NCBI RefSeq assembly: GCF_002289565.1
Contig: NZ_NTFY01000086.1
Span: 1-64,000, forward strand
Length of the DNA stretch: 64,000 bases
Reading direction: 5' to 3'
From: Rhodopirellula sp. SM50
Lineage (GTDB): Bacteria > Planctomycetota > Planctomycetia > Pirellulales > Pirellulaceae
The position numbers and the translations under genes were made by a program. Positions 45,726-55,308 of the stretch are shown here, one piece after another. The notes beneath the pieces were generated by a model that worked only from the letters and a program-made list of their open reading frames with translations, did no database searches and was not told the DNA's origin. Position 1 is the first letter of the stretch, and each line of letters opens with the position of its first letter.

Positions 45726-46901
45726 TCAATTCGTCAGCCGACCATGGAGCGTTTGAAAGAGTTGGTCGTTTCGATCTTTACTCTTGGACGCATTGTTCAC
45801 ATCCAGCACCCCGGTTTCGAGCGCAATTTTCCGAGGATTGATTTGGTTGATTTCGACTCGCATCATGTATCGCATCCCCTGCGACGGGGCGGATTGCTCG
45901 TAGTCGACAATCGACGCGTTCACTCCGCGGGGATTAAAGGTTGCAGGGGACGGAGGCGGAACCAATTCTTTGATGACTTGCTCGAATACTTTGACGACCT
46001 CGCTCGAGATCGCTCCGGCCGACAAGGGCGCCCGCACCTCGATTTCCTCTTTGCGTTTGGTTTCTCCTCCCATTTCCTTGAGCGACTTGACGGCATTGAT
46101 GACCGGAACGTCCTCCACACGTGTTTCGCTACGCATCACCGTTCGCGACCGGGTCTCGGTCCGCATCACCGTCTGCGTGCGGGAAACGGGGCGCAACACC
46201 GTTCGGGTCCGATAGACGATGCGACGTCGTTTGTGGAACAACCCGTAGCTCTCGACACAGCGAACCCGCTGTTGGACCGGTGCCATCACCGTCGTGGTCT
46301 GCAATTCAGGGACGAGCACGGTGTACTCCTGCACCTGCGGCACTTGCACCTGTTTGGTGACCGTTTTCATCGTGATCACTTGGACCGGCGCTGCAGAAGA
46401 CTTGCGCGGCTTGGCGTAAACCGCCTGGTCATTTCGGGGTAGCCCCAGTTTCTCGATCGCCTCAGCATCCATCAACACCGATTGATCTTCATCGGTTGGT
46501 TGAGCTTGCTCGGTTGGTTGAGCTTGCTCGGTTGGTTGAGCTTGCTCGGTAGGTTGAGCTTGCTGGGCGGTCGAATTGACCAACACCGCGTTGGTCTGGG
46601 CGTGGTCGGTCTGGGCGTGGTCGGCACGAATGTGGTGTTGGTCGGCAACCGAAAGCCGTTTCAGTTCGGTCCGCAAACGCTTCCCGGTCTGGTCAACGAA
46701 CGTGACGATGCCGCTTTCGTTGTCGTAGTTGACGACTGCCAGTTCACCGCTCGTGCGGCCGTCTGGACTGGTCCAGACACGGAATTGCCGGGGAACCGGT
46801 TCTCCGGCCATGAGGTTTCCAGCAGCGAACGCGGAACCGCACCACAAGACGAGGGGAAACAAACCGGGACCGATCGGCCCAGAGGCGAAGGGGAAGCACA
46901 T
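45726..46901 (-). CDS. Exported SHD1-domain protein
   Basis: A 391-residue protein with an N-terminal signal (LFPLVLWCGSAFAAGNLMAG). Near residue 43, VWTSPDGRTSGELAVVNYDN followed by GKRLRTELKRLSVADQHHI is an SHD1 domain. A Gln/Thr/Pro-rich linker contains TEQAQP repeated, encoded by four 18-bp units. A central region of repeated Thr/Arg/Val motifs (VYRTRTVLRPVSRTQTVMRT) is unusual and basic. The C-terminal 100 residues are an alpha/beta region with no recognised fold. SHD1 in planctomycetes often marks exported proteins of unknown function. The gene directly precedes the two-TM protein gene and is divergent from the COX2-like gene. Confidence 0.8.
   Translation of the reverse strand: MCFPFASGPIGPGLFPLVLWCGSAFAAGNLMAGEPVPRQFRVWTSPDGRTSGELAVVNYDNESGIVTFVDQTGKRLRTELKRLSVADQHHIRADHAQTDHAQTNAVLVNSTAQQAQPTEQAQPTEQAQPTEQAQPTDEDQSVLMDAEAIEKLGLPRNDQAVYAKPRKSSAAPVQVITMKTVTKQVQVPQVQEYTVLVPELQTTTVMAPVQQRVRCVESYGLFHKRRRIVYRTRTVLRPVSRTQTVMRTETRSRTVMRSETRVEDVPVINAVKSLKEMGGETKRKEEIEVRAPLSAGAISSEVVKVFEQVIKELVPPPSPATFNPRGVNASIVDYEQSAPSQGMRYMMRVEINQINPRKIALETGVLDVNNASKSKDRNDQLFQTLHGRLTN
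46493..46564 (-). repeat. Four 18-bp coding tandem repeats
   Basis: CGGTTGGTTGAGCTTGCT is repeated four times (one change in the last), encoding TEQAQP units. A 15-bp perfect duplication lies nearby at 46593-46622. Confidence 0.95.
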
Positions 46902-47298
46902 GAGACAGCTTGGTTGATCGAGTCGATTGGTCGGGATAGCCGTAAACTTTTGATCTCCTGGGTGATCGCTATGTCTTCGATGCTATCCCCCACTTTGGTC
47001 GTGGCAAACGGAACGGGTGGGGAAACCAACCGGAACGGCACGCCGAACTGCGGGTGAAGAACTGCGGGTGAAGGGTTGAACCGGACGCGGATCGTTTCCC
47101 GGCGTGGACGTCGCCCGAATCAAGCGATGACACCTTGATCATTTTTGCGTTTTCGCGAACATAACACTTGAAGGCATCGGGGCAGTTGTGGATCGTTTTT
47201 TGCTGAGCGGATCAGCGAGGCGGGTGAGTCCTTCCGCCGCTTGCTGAGAGAATGATCCGAACCACATCACTTCCATTTCCACTGAAGCATCACGCCTC
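46902..47298. other. Divergent promoter region
   Basis: Between the SHD1 gene and the COX2-like operon. No gene. A perfect 14-bp duplication GAACTGCGGGTGAA lies at 47045-47072. Promoters are not recognisable. Confidence 0.55.
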
Positions 47299-47808
47299 GT
47301 GAGTCGGATTCATACAAACGTTCACTTCGGACGGTTGGCGGGGGCCGGTCTGATCGCCGTGACTGTCGCGATCGGGGTTGCCCTGTGCCTGCAGCGCGAC
47401 GAACCGATCGAGCAATTAGACGTCCAGGTTGTCGCATCAAACTATCGACTTTACTTTCACTACCCCGGTGCCGATTCCGTCTTGGGAACGGCCGACGACC
47501 GCCTGGGAACGCGGAATCTTTATGCTCCAGCCAACACCCAAGTTCGGCTGAACCTGACGAGTCGGGATTTCGTTTATCTGGTCGAAATCCCGGAGGTGGG
47601 ACTGTACGAGGTCGCCGCCCCGGAACTCGATTTCGAGGCTCGTTTCAAGACAGGAGCGTCGGGCGTGCACTCTTTGTTGGGAAGTCAGATGTGTGGGTAC
47701 GACCATTCGGAACTAATTGGCGAATTCGTGGTTCAACGTACGGCGGAGTTTAAACGCCTGGTCCGATCACTTTCTCCTGCACCCTCGCCTAGCCACCCAA
47801 CTCAATGA
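47299..47808 (+). CDS. COX2-like cupredoxin with degenerate CuA site
   Basis: A 169-residue protein with an N-terminal membrane anchor (AGLIAVTVAIGVALCL). The outer part has the order of the cytochrome c oxidase subunit II cupredoxin: VASNYRLYFHYPG, VRLNLTSRDFVYLVEIPEVG, FKTGASGVHSLLGSQMCGYD followed by HSELIGEFVV. In CuA proteins the ligands are a His in the first loop and CxxxCGxxHxxM. Here the first His is Tyr, the first Cys is Gly and the Met is Leu; one Cys and one His remain. Binuclear CuA is therefore unlikely. The start is GTG. Its stop overlaps the SCO1-CRTAC1 start by 4 bp. SCO proteins normally load CuA, so the pairing is meaningful. Confidence 0.78.
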   Translation: MSRIHTNVHFGRLAGAGLIAVTVAIGVALCLQRDEPIEQLDVQVVASNYRLYFHYPGADSVLGTADDRLGTRNLYAPANTQVRLNLTSRDFVYLVEIPEVGLYEVAAPELDFEARFKTGASGVHSLLGSQMCGYDHSELIGEFVVQRTAEFKRLVRSLSPAPSPSHPTQ

Positions 47809-50315
47809 TATTTCCCCACCCGTCGCACCGAAATCCCTTGGTTTTCCTGGTGATTTCGAGCATGGTCGCTCTCGCCGGATGTGGGCCCCGGACGACGCCG
47901 GAGATTACCACCGAATCCGATGTGAACCGCACGCGGCGCACCTCCGACGATCAGGGGCTGCGTGTTTTTGGTGAAATTCCCGCCTTCACCCTGACGAACC
48001 AGCACGGCGAATCGTTTGACCGCAGCAACCTGGACGGAAAGGTCTGGGTCGCAACGTTTATCTTCACCCGCTGTGGGGCCACGTGTCCCTACCAAACGGC
48101 CGCGTTCAGCGAATTGCAACAAACCCTCCATCGGGCCGATGAACTGGGCCCGGTCGAACTGGTTTCGTTCACGGTCGACCCGGAGTTTGATACGCCCGAC
48201 GTGCTGGCGGAATACGGCACGAAAGCCAACGCCGATTTCAAACACTGGCACTTTCTGACCGGCGACCGTTCGACCCTCTGGGATTTGAGCAAAGACGCCT
48301 TCAAACTCGACGTCCAATCCGGCCGTGACGCGACCAATCTGATCACCCACAGTTCGCTGTTTGTCCTGGTCGATCAAGATTCAAAAATCCGGGGGTACTA
48401 TGAAGGTCTGTCACCGGAAGCGAACGAGAAACTGCGCGACGACATCAGTGCGTTGTTGGACGAGCGAGACCCGAGCCGGCTGGAACGCGTGACCGAAATC
48501 TCTGTCCCCCGCGATGTCCGCGATCCGAAATGGCTGCAGCCCCGTGCCGAAGCCCAACGGGCGCTGGCATCCGGCTACGAAGTGACCTGTGATTTCCAGT
48601 TCAGCGACGACCTATCGTCCAGCGGCATCACCTTCACCGACAAGGTCGTCGAGGACGTGAAACGTGATTTTAAAGCGGCCCATTACGATCACGGCACCGC
48701 GGTGGCGGTTGCCGATGTCGACCAGGACGGGCTGCTGGACATCTATTTTGTCTGCCAACTGGGAAGCAACGAGCTGTGGCGCAACCTGGGCGGCGGGAAA
48801 TTCGAGAACATCACCGAGTCGGCCGGTGTTGCCGTCGCCGACGAGGTGTCGACCGGGGCGTCGTTCGCCGATGTGGACAACGACGGGGACGCAGACCTTT
48901 ATGTCACCCGCGTGCGTGCCGCCAATCGATTGTTCCTCAACGACGGAAAGGGAAAATTCGAGGACGTTTCGGAGCGTTCGGGACTCGACCACGTCGCACA
49001 CTCCTCCGGTGCGGTGTTCTTTGACTACGACCGTGACGGCTTGCTGGACGTTCTGCTGACCAACGTCGGAAAGTACACGACGCAAGAGCGCGGCCCGGGC
49101 GGTTACTACCTGGCCTACAAAGCCGCTTTCACCGGTCACCTGTTCCCCGAACGTGCCGAGCCCAACATCCTGTTCCGCAACTTGGGCGGGGCACGGTTTG
49201 AAAACGTGAACGATCAAGTCGGATTCAAGGATGCCTCTTGGTCCGGCGACGCGACACCGATCGACGGCAATGACGATGGATGGCCCGACATCTACCTGCT
49301 CAGCATGCAAGGGCACGACCAATATTTCGAAAACCAGCAGGGAAAAGGGTTTGTCAACAAGAGCCGGGAATTGTTTCCCGCCAGCGCCTGGGGCTCGATG
49401 GGCGTCAAGGTGTTTGACTTCAATCGAGACCGAAAGCTGGACCTTTACGTCACCGACATGCACACCGACATGGTCCATGATGTGGCCCCCGAAGACGAAA
49501 AGAAAAAGATGACGCGGAACTTGCCGGTTTCGATGCTGGGCACCGATGGCAATCACATCCTGGGTAACGCGTTTTATCTGAAGAGCGAATCAGACGCCTA
49601 CACCGAAGTGTCCAACGAAATCGGCGCGGAAAATTACTGGCCTTGGGGCATCAGCGTGGCCGACCTGAATGCCGACGGGTTCGAAGACGTCTTTATTGCG
49701 GCGAGCATGAGCTACGATTTTCGCTACGGGATCAATTCGGTGCTCTTGAATGACCACGGAAAACGATTCCTGGACAGCGAGTTCATCCTAGGAATCGAGC
49801 CGCGAGCCAAGGGGACGGCCCAACCGTGGATGACATTGGATTGCGACGGAGCCGACGCGGGACACCGACTTTGCAAAGACCGGAGCGGCAAACTGCAAGT
49901 CTGGACGGCGATCGGGTCGCGCAGCTCCGTCGTGTTTGACCTCGAAAACGATGGCGATTTGGACATCGTGACCAACGATTTCGGCGGCTCCCCCATGGTC
50001 CTGACCAGCAATCTGACCGACAAACACGCTATCAACTACCTGCGGATAGAATTAATCGGAAAACAGTCCAACCGCGATGGGCTCGGTTGCTTGGTGGATG
50101 TCCAATTGTCGGATAAAAACCTGATCGCGGTCCATGACGGAAAATCGGGCTACCTGGCGCAGAGCCGAATGCCGATGTATGTCGGCTTGGGAGACGCGAC
50201 GCAGGCCGATCAAATCACCGTCACCTGGCCCTCGGGAATCGTGCAGACGGTCGAAGGTCCCATTCAATCGAATCAAAAGCTGACCATTGTCGAAGACGGC
50301 GAAACCACGAAGTAA
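47805..50315 (+). CDS. SCO1/SenC domain fused to FG-GAP and ASPIC/UnbV (CRTAC1-like) domains
   Basis: An 836-residue lipoprotein with signal and lipobox VALAGCGPR. Residues 55-215 are a thioredoxin-fold SCO1/SenC domain with the copper motif CGATC at 90-94 and the conserved His182 in ITHSSLFVLVDQDSKIRGYY, so copper binding should be intact. From about residue 280 follow FG-GAP/VCBS repeats (DVDQDGLLDIYF, DVDNDGDADLYVTRV, DYDRDGLLDVLLTNV, DFNRDRKLDLYVTDM, DLENDGDLDIVTND) of a beta-propeller. The last 90 residues are an ASPIC/UnbV domain (GLGDATQADQITVTWPSG). Fusion of SCO1 to a CRTAC1-type propeller suggests copper delivery or redox work on a large extracytoplasmic partner; that is inference. 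Confidence 0.92.
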   Translation: MIFPHPSHRNPLVFLVISSMVALAGCGPRTTPEITTESDVNRTRRTSDDQGLRVFGEIPAFTLTNQHGESFDRSNLDGKVWVATFIFTRCGATCPYQTAAFSELQQTLHRADELGPVELVSFTVDPEFDTPDVLAEYGTKANADFKHWHFLTGDRSTLWDLSKDAFKLDVQSGRDATNLITHSSLFVLVDQDSKIRGYYEGLSPEANEKLRDDISALLDERDPSRLERVTEISVPRDVRDPKWLQPRAEAQRALASGYEVTCDFQFSDDLSSSGITFTDKVVEDVKRDFKAAHYDHGTAVAVADVDQDGLLDIYFVCQLGSNELWRNLGGGKFENITESAGVAVADEVSTGASFADVDNDGDADLYVTRVRAANRLFLNDGKGKFEDVSERSGLDHVAHSSGAVFFDYDRDGLLDVLLTNVGKYTTQERGPGGYYLAYKAAFTGHLFPERAEPNILFRNLGGARFENVNDQVGFKDASWSGDATPIDGNDDGWPDIYLLSMQGHDQYFENQQGKGFVNKSRELFPASAWGSMGVKVFDFNRDRKLDLYVTDMHTDMVHDVAPEDEKKKMTRNLPVSMLGTDGNHILGNAFYLKSESDAYTEVSNEIGAENYWPWGISVADLNADGFEDVFIAASMSYDFRYGINSVLLNDHGKRFLDSEFILGIEPRAKGTAQPWMTLDCDGADAGHRLCKDRSGKLQVWTAIGSRSSVVFDLENDGDLDIVTNDFGGSPMVLTSNLTDKHAINYLRIELIGKQSNRDGLGCLVDVQLSDKNLIAVHDGKSGYLAQSRMPMYVGLGDATQADQITVTWPSGIVQTVEGPIQSNQKLTIVEDGETTK

Positions 50316-50343
50316 CGACCTCGCAGCCCCGGCATCGATTTCG

Positions 50344-51981
50344 ATGGCCGTCGCAAAGCTCGTGTGCGTGCCCGTTGTCCTGGCAATCACCATCGCCTCC
50401 ACCGGGTGCTCTCCGTCCTCACCGCCCCCGCCGGGCAAACCGATGGAAACGTTGGTTCCCGCGGGGGAAAAGCACGGCGATTCGAAGACGCAATACCCGA
50501 CGCAATGGCTGGGGGGCCAAACCCTAACCGTCGCCCCGGGCGTCCACGTGCTCGGCGAAATCAGCCCCAGCGCCGTGCACGCCATCGAAACCGACGACGG
50601 CATCATCCTGATTGACTCAGGAGGCGACGAACAGGCGCGCGGAGTGCGTGAATCCTTGCTTTCAGTCGGCTTGCGGCTGGACGAGGTGCGGTATGTGCTG
50701 CTCACCCACGCCCATTACGATCACGTGTTCGGCGTCAACAAGATCCGCGAGATGTCGGGCGCGATCGTCGCCGCGGGCAAAGACGATTGCGAGGTGCTGC
50801 GCAGCGCGGACCTGCCGGCGCTGTATTCGGTGTTCCCCAAAATCCCCTACTCGGGCGATCCGATCCCTGTCGACGTCGAACTGCAGGACGGTGACACGAT
50901 CGAATTAGGCGGCGTCACGATCAAAGCCGTCGCCACCCCCGGCCATACGCCGGGCAGTACCTGTTATCTGCTCCACAAGGACGGTCAGGAGATCCTGTTC
51001 TGCGGCGACGTCATCTCGTCGATTGATTTTGGCCCCGCGACCTATGCCGCCAAGCTTTCGCCCAAGTATCGTGGCGACGCCGACGCGTTTGTTGCCACCA
51101 TCGATCGCCTGCTGCAACGCCCACCCCCCGACTTACTTTTAACCGGCCACCCCCGGCAACAAAAACGATTACAATCGATTCGGCTGGATCAACCCACCTG
51201 GAAAGGGCTGTTGGAGCCCGCGCGTGACGAACTGCAAGCGATTGCCGATCGGCATCGGCGCGACGGCGCCGATTTTCTCGATGGCAGTCCCAAACAGATT
51301 GAACCCGGTCTGTATTATCTGGGAAACCTGGATGGCACCGCCGTGTACGGCCTGCGTCGCGGGGAGCAATGGTTCGTGATCAACGCTCCCGGCGGCGAAA
51401 GATTGGTCGAATTCCTGAGGACGCAACTTGAATCGCTGGGGGTGACCAACACGACACCCGCGGCGATCTTGCTGACGTCTGATTTGCCGGAGACCCATTC
51501 CGGACTGGCCTCCGTCGCGAAAAACACGGTCGTTGTTGCGCCGCGATCGGTGGCTGATTCACTGAGAGCCCAGGGGTATGTCGTCAACACGCCGGCGGAC
51601 GCAGCGAAGCTCCTACCGGTCGAGGTGACGGAGTTACCCATTGGGCTATGCTATTCCTATTCGACAGACGGCAAGACGGTCTTGCTGACTCCCGAGGCAC
51701 CGCGAAACGTGTCCCTGGTCTGGAAGAATCGACTCAGCGGACGCAAGACGATGGGCGACCTGCAGCCTCAAATGAGTGACTTGCTGACCGAACTCAATGC
51801 AACGGCCGACCGAGTGGTGGACTATCGGAAAACGTTGGAAACATTGAGTCGCTTTGAACCCGATGTCTGGCTGCCTTCGCTTCCGCTAACCGATCAAAAT
51901 GCCAATCTGTACGACGACGATTGGCAAGACACCCTTGAAAACAACCTGCGCCCGGTCGAATCACTCGAGCGCCGCTTTTGA
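50344..51981 (+). CDS. Lipoprotein with two metallo-beta-lactamase domains, the second degenerate
   Basis: A 545-residue exported lipoprotein (lipobox near IASTGCSPSS; start ATG 50344, no clear ribosome site). The first domain has the full MBL-fold metal set: LLTHAHYDHVFG at about 119-130, GHTPGSTCYL, the FCGDVI Asp and LLTGHPRQQ. Around residue 320 a second copy begins: YYLGNLDGTAVYGLRRGEQW parallels HVLGEISPSAVHAIETDDGI, and ILLTSDLPETHSGL (SDLPETH at 379-385) sits where HAHYDH is, with the metal ligands lost. So one catalytic and one inactive MBL domain. Substrate unknown; a hydrolase or sulfur/lactone role is possible. It lies in the operon between the SCO1-CRTAC1 fusion and a TPR-CRTAC1 protein. 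Confidence 0.88.
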   Translation: MAVAKLVCVPVVLAITIASTGCSPSSPPPPGKPMETLVPAGEKHGDSKTQYPTQWLGGQTLTVAPGVHVLGEISPSAVHAIETDDGIILIDSGGDEQARGVRESLLSVGLRLDEVRYVLLTHAHYDHVFGVNKIREMSGAIVAAGKDDCEVLRSADLPALYSVFPKIPYSGDPIPVDVELQDGDTIELGGVTIKAVATPGHTPGSTCYLLHKDGQEILFCGDVISSIDFGPATYAAKLSPKYRGDADAFVATIDRLLQRPPPDLLLTGHPRQQKRLQSIRLDQPTWKGLLEPARDELQAIADRHRRDGADFLDGSPKQIEPGLYYLGNLDGTAVYGLRRGEQWFVINAPGGERLVEFLRTQLESLGVTNTTPAAILLTSDLPETHSGLASVAKNTVVVAPRSVADSLRAQGYVVNTPADAAKLLPVEVTELPIGLCYSYSTDGKTVLLTPEAPRNVSLVWKNRLSGRKTMGDLQPQMSDLLTELNATADRVVDYRKTLETLSRFEPDVWLPSLPLTDQNANLYDDDWQDTLENNLRPVESLERRF

Positions 51982-52052
51982 AGTGGCGATCATGGCTGAT
52001 CGAACGCTCAAAAGGTCGCTGGCTGGCTGATCACGGGTCGAACGATCGTTCG

Positions 52053-55043
52053 ATGAGTGCCGTAACGATGAACATGATTCGATCGATGACCCGCAAGCAT
52101 TCTCTTTCCCTGGCTTGGCTGTTCGGCCTGTCCGTCGCCGTGGCTTGCGTCGGTTGCGGTACGGAGGACCGTGCAACGTCACCCCAGGAAACGCCGCCAA
52201 CGCAGTCGGGCGACGATGACACGTCTCGATTGGAATCGGCGTTTGCGTTGATGCAGCAGGGGCAGACCGATCAAGCCCTCCAACGCGTCCAACAGGTCCT
52301 GATTCGGTCCCCCAAAGATGTCGATGCATTGAGCCTGGCGATCGAGCTGTACAACCAGCGTGGGGAGTTTTGTCAGGCCGCCGATCTGGCCGCAACCGTT
52401 GCCGAAATTGATACCGCGCGGGGCTCCCAGATCCTGATCCGCGCCTTTGATTGGAATCTGCGCTGCGGCGACTTTGCGGCGGCGGAAGAGAATTTGCGGC
52501 GTGCGGAAGCGTTGGATCCGAACAACGTCGATGTCCATCGCATGCTCGCCCAGTTGCTCAATGCACAAGGCCGGCGTTTCGAAGCCAGTCGACACGTCCG
52601 CCAGTTGATCCGGCTTCGGTCGGTGCAGCCCAACGAGACGCTCAGTTTGATCGACCTGCAAGGGCCATTTTATCTGGTCTCGTTTGCTGACTTTGTCAAA
52701 GACAACGCCGTCACCCTGTTCTCGTTGGGCGAGGTCCGTGAGCTGTACACGCGGATCAACGCCGAGGCGACCGAAGTGCTAGCGCTGATGCAGCGGATCC
52801 GACAGGCGTTTCCCAACAGTGCCGCCGCGGCAGCACTGCACGGGCGAATCCTTGCCGAAACCGGTCGACAAGAGGCGTTGACCGAATGGGCCAAAAACGT
52901 TCCGGCAGGGACACAGGAACAACCCGAATACTGGAGTGCGATCGGCAGCTGGATGGCTTTGCAAGATCGTCACGAGGAAGCGATTCGGGCGTTCGGCGAG
53001 GCCCTTCGGCGCGACCCCACCGATCGTGAATCGTTGCGATCGATGATTCAATCCTTGGTCTCGGTCGGCCAGGAATCACGCATCCCCGAATTACGTCAAC
53101 GACTCGCGGTCCTCGATCAGATCTTTCGCATCGCCAAGGAGGCGGACGCCGAACAATCGCTGTGGATTTCCCAGCGGCTTGGGGAACTCGCCCGCCCCTG
53201 GGAATCCTGTGCCTGGCTGATGCGCGAGGCTCAACTGTCAGGGGCCATGTCGCAGCGTGTGCCGGAATTGAATCAACGCCATCAAGCCATTCTCGCCTGG
53301 GAACGTGGTGCCAACGAAGCGCAGATCGGAACGGCACAGCTGACCCGTCTGCTCGGATTCGACATCCAACAATGGCCGTTGCCGGAGTTGGACAGTCGCG
53401 AACCCACCACGCCCACCGATCCGACGCCATCGGCCGACCAGGGACTACGTTTCGTGGACGTCGCCCCCGAATTGAATCTCGAAGCACGGTATGTGGGCGG
53501 GTTTGCCGCCGATGGAAGCGCCTTTTATCCCTACCAAGTCAACGGAGGCGGACTAGCGGTGCTCGATTACGACCTGGACGGCCGCTGTGATCTCTACATG
53601 GTGCAGTCCGGTGGCACTCCGATCGAACCGGGTTCGTCCATGCCCAACCAGCTGTTTCGTTTCGTGGCCGAAGGCGGCTTCGGCGAAGTCACCGAGCCAG
53701 CCGCGGTGGGCGACCGCCGCTTCGGCCAAGGTGTCTGTGTCGGTGATGTGAACCAAGACGGATTCCCCGATCTGTTGGTTGCCAACATCGGCCCCAACGT
53801 GGTCTACATCAATCAGGGCGACGGCACGTTTCGTGATGCGAGCGGCACGCTGTTGGACAGCGCCGACAACTGGACCTCATGCATCGGATTGGCCGATCTC
53901 AGCGGCGATGCGCTACCGGACATCATCGAAATCAATTACATTGACGATCCGTTGGCGTACACGGTCCGTTGCACGGACGACCACTTGCCATGCCAACCGC
54001 AACGGTTCAATGCCGCCTCGGACCGCATTTTAAAACAGCGTCCCAACGGACACTTTGCCCAGTGGTCCCAGGCCGCCGAGATGCGATCCAACCCGAAACT
54101 CGGCTTCGGGTTGGTCGTCGCTAATTTTGACGGAAAGCTGGGCAACGATTTCTTCGTCGCCAACGATGGCGATCTCAATCATTTCTGGGTCAGCACCGCA
54201 GCGGCCGCAGCCGGCGACGACCGATTCTCGATCGTCGAATCGGCCGGCGTGCGGGGCTGCAGCATCGGCAAGGGCGGTGATAGCCAGGCGTGCATGGGTG
54301 TGGCGTCGGGTGATTTTGATCGGGACGGACAACTCGATTTGCACGTCACCAATTTCCATAACGAATCGGTGAATCTGTTCACGCAAAATGAGCCAGGATT
54401 CTTCTTTGACGAATCGCTGCGGTATGGATTGCATGATCCATCCTTTTCCGTGCTCGGATTTGGAACGCAGGCGGCCGATTTCGACAACGACGGTTGGCTT
54501 GACCTGGCAGTCTTGAATGGGCACGTGTTCGACGCCCGGGACGAAGGTATCCCGTTTCAAATGATTCCCCAACTGTTCCACGGCAGCCAACAAGGTTTTC
54601 AGCTGCAGGACCGATCCACCGCAGGCGAGTATTGGCAACAACCACAGCTCGGACGCACCTTGGCGACGCTGGATTGGAATCGCGACGGACAGATGGATCT
54701 GGTCGCCAACCATTTGGACCTGCCCGTCGCGATGTTGCAAAACGTCTCCCTCTCGCAACACTGGATTCAATTCGAATTGATCGGCGTGAATTGCGAACGC
54801 GATGCGATCGGTGCCGAGGTCCGCGTCAGAGCCGGCCAAGACCGCTGGAGTGGCTGGCAAACCGGCGGCGACGGGTACATGTGCAGCAACGAGCCGGTGG
54901 TGCACTTCGGGGTCGGCCCGGCGGAGTCCATCGACCAGGTGGAAATCCGTTGGCCGGACGGCAGGACACAGACGTTTGAAAACGTCGACACCGACATCCG
55001 TTACCTGGCCATCCAGGGCGTCGATGCTCTGGAGCAACGCTGA
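52053..55043 (+). CDS. TPR-CRTAC1 lipoprotein (FG-GAP, ASPIC/UnbV)
   Basis: A protein of about 996 residues with lipoprotein signal LSLAWLFGLSVAVACVGC. Residues 45-400 are TPR-like helical repeats (QGQTDQALQRVQQVLIRSPK, AAEENLRRAEALDPNNVDVH). FG-GAP repeats follow: DVNQDGFPDLLVANIGPNVV, DLSGDALPDIIEINYIDDP, DFDRDGQLDLHVTNF, DFDNDGWLDLAVLNG, DWNRDGQMDLVANHL. Two cysteine pairs lie between the propeller blades (CTDDHLPC; CSIGKGGDSQAC). The C-terminus is ASPIC/UnbV (RWSGWQTGGDGYMCSNEPVV). The frame opens earlier at a TTG (51978) overlapping the MBL stop. It is the last gene of a four-gene operon. Confidence 0.9.
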   Translation: MSAVTMNMIRSMTRKHSLSLAWLFGLSVAVACVGCGTEDRATSPQETPPTQSGDDDTSRLESAFALMQQGQTDQALQRVQQVLIRSPKDVDALSLAIELYNQRGEFCQAADLAATVAEIDTARGSQILIRAFDWNLRCGDFAAAEENLRRAEALDPNNVDVHRMLAQLLNAQGRRFEASRHVRQLIRLRSVQPNETLSLIDLQGPFYLVSFADFVKDNAVTLFSLGEVRELYTRINAEATEVLALMQRIRQAFPNSAAAAALHGRILAETGRQEALTEWAKNVPAGTQEQPEYWSAIGSWMALQDRHEEAIRAFGEALRRDPTDRESLRSMIQSLVSVGQESRIPELRQRLAVLDQIFRIAKEADAEQSLWISQRLGELARPWESCAWLMREAQLSGAMSQRVPELNQRHQAILAWERGANEAQIGTAQLTRLLGFDIQQWPLPELDSREPTTPTDPTPSADQGLRFVDVAPELNLEARYVGGFAADGSAFYPYQVNGGGLAVLDYDLDGRCDLYMVQSGGTPIEPGSSMPNQLFRFVAEGGFGEVTEPAAVGDRRFGQGVCVGDVNQDGFPDLLVANIGPNVVYINQGDGTFRDASGTLLDSADNWTSCIGLADLSGDALPDIIEINYIDDPLAYTVRCTDDHLPCQPQRFNAASDRILKQRPNGHFAQWSQAAEMRSNPKLGFGLVVANFDGKLGNDFFVANDGDLNHFWVSTAAAAAGDDRFSIVESAGVRGCSIGKGGDSQACMGVASGDFDRDGQLDLHVTNFHNESVNLFTQNEPGFFFDESLRYGLHDPSFSVLGFGTQAADFDNDGWLDLAVLNGHVFDARDEGIPFQMIPQLFHGSQQGFQLQDRSTAGEYWQQPQLGRTLATLDWNRDGQMDLVANHLDLPVAMLQNVSLSQHWIQFELIGVNCERDAIGAEVRVRAGQDRWSGWQTGGDGYMCSNEPVVHFGVGPAESIDQVEIRWPDGRTQTFENVDTDIRYLAIQGVDALEQR

Positions 55044-55086
55044 TCGACACGCTGAAATGGCACGGGCAGAGGCTGTTGGCACTGAA

Positions 55087-55282
55087 GGAGTTAGCGGAAC
55101 GGCGCGAGCCGTCCGGTTCCAGCTTGAAAGCACCTTGATAGACCGGAGGGCTCGCGCCCTGCAGCTAACACACGCATCCCGATTGGTGTCAAAAGGAGTT
55201 AGCGGAACGGCGCGAGCCGTCCGGTTCCAGCTTGAAAGCACGTTGATAGACCGGAGGGCTCGCGCCCTGCAGCTAACACACG
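55087..55282. repeat. Family A hairpin repeat, two copies
   Basis: Two copies with a 108-bp period, each with left arm ACGGC-GCGA-GCCGT and inverted right arm AGGGC-GCGA-GCCCT: the two arm variants of the 1-180 repeat but swapped in side. They lie between convergent CRTAC1 operons. Confidence 0.9.
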
Positions 55283-55308
55283 TCGGCGGCCTGGAAAAGT
55301 CTTCCCGA

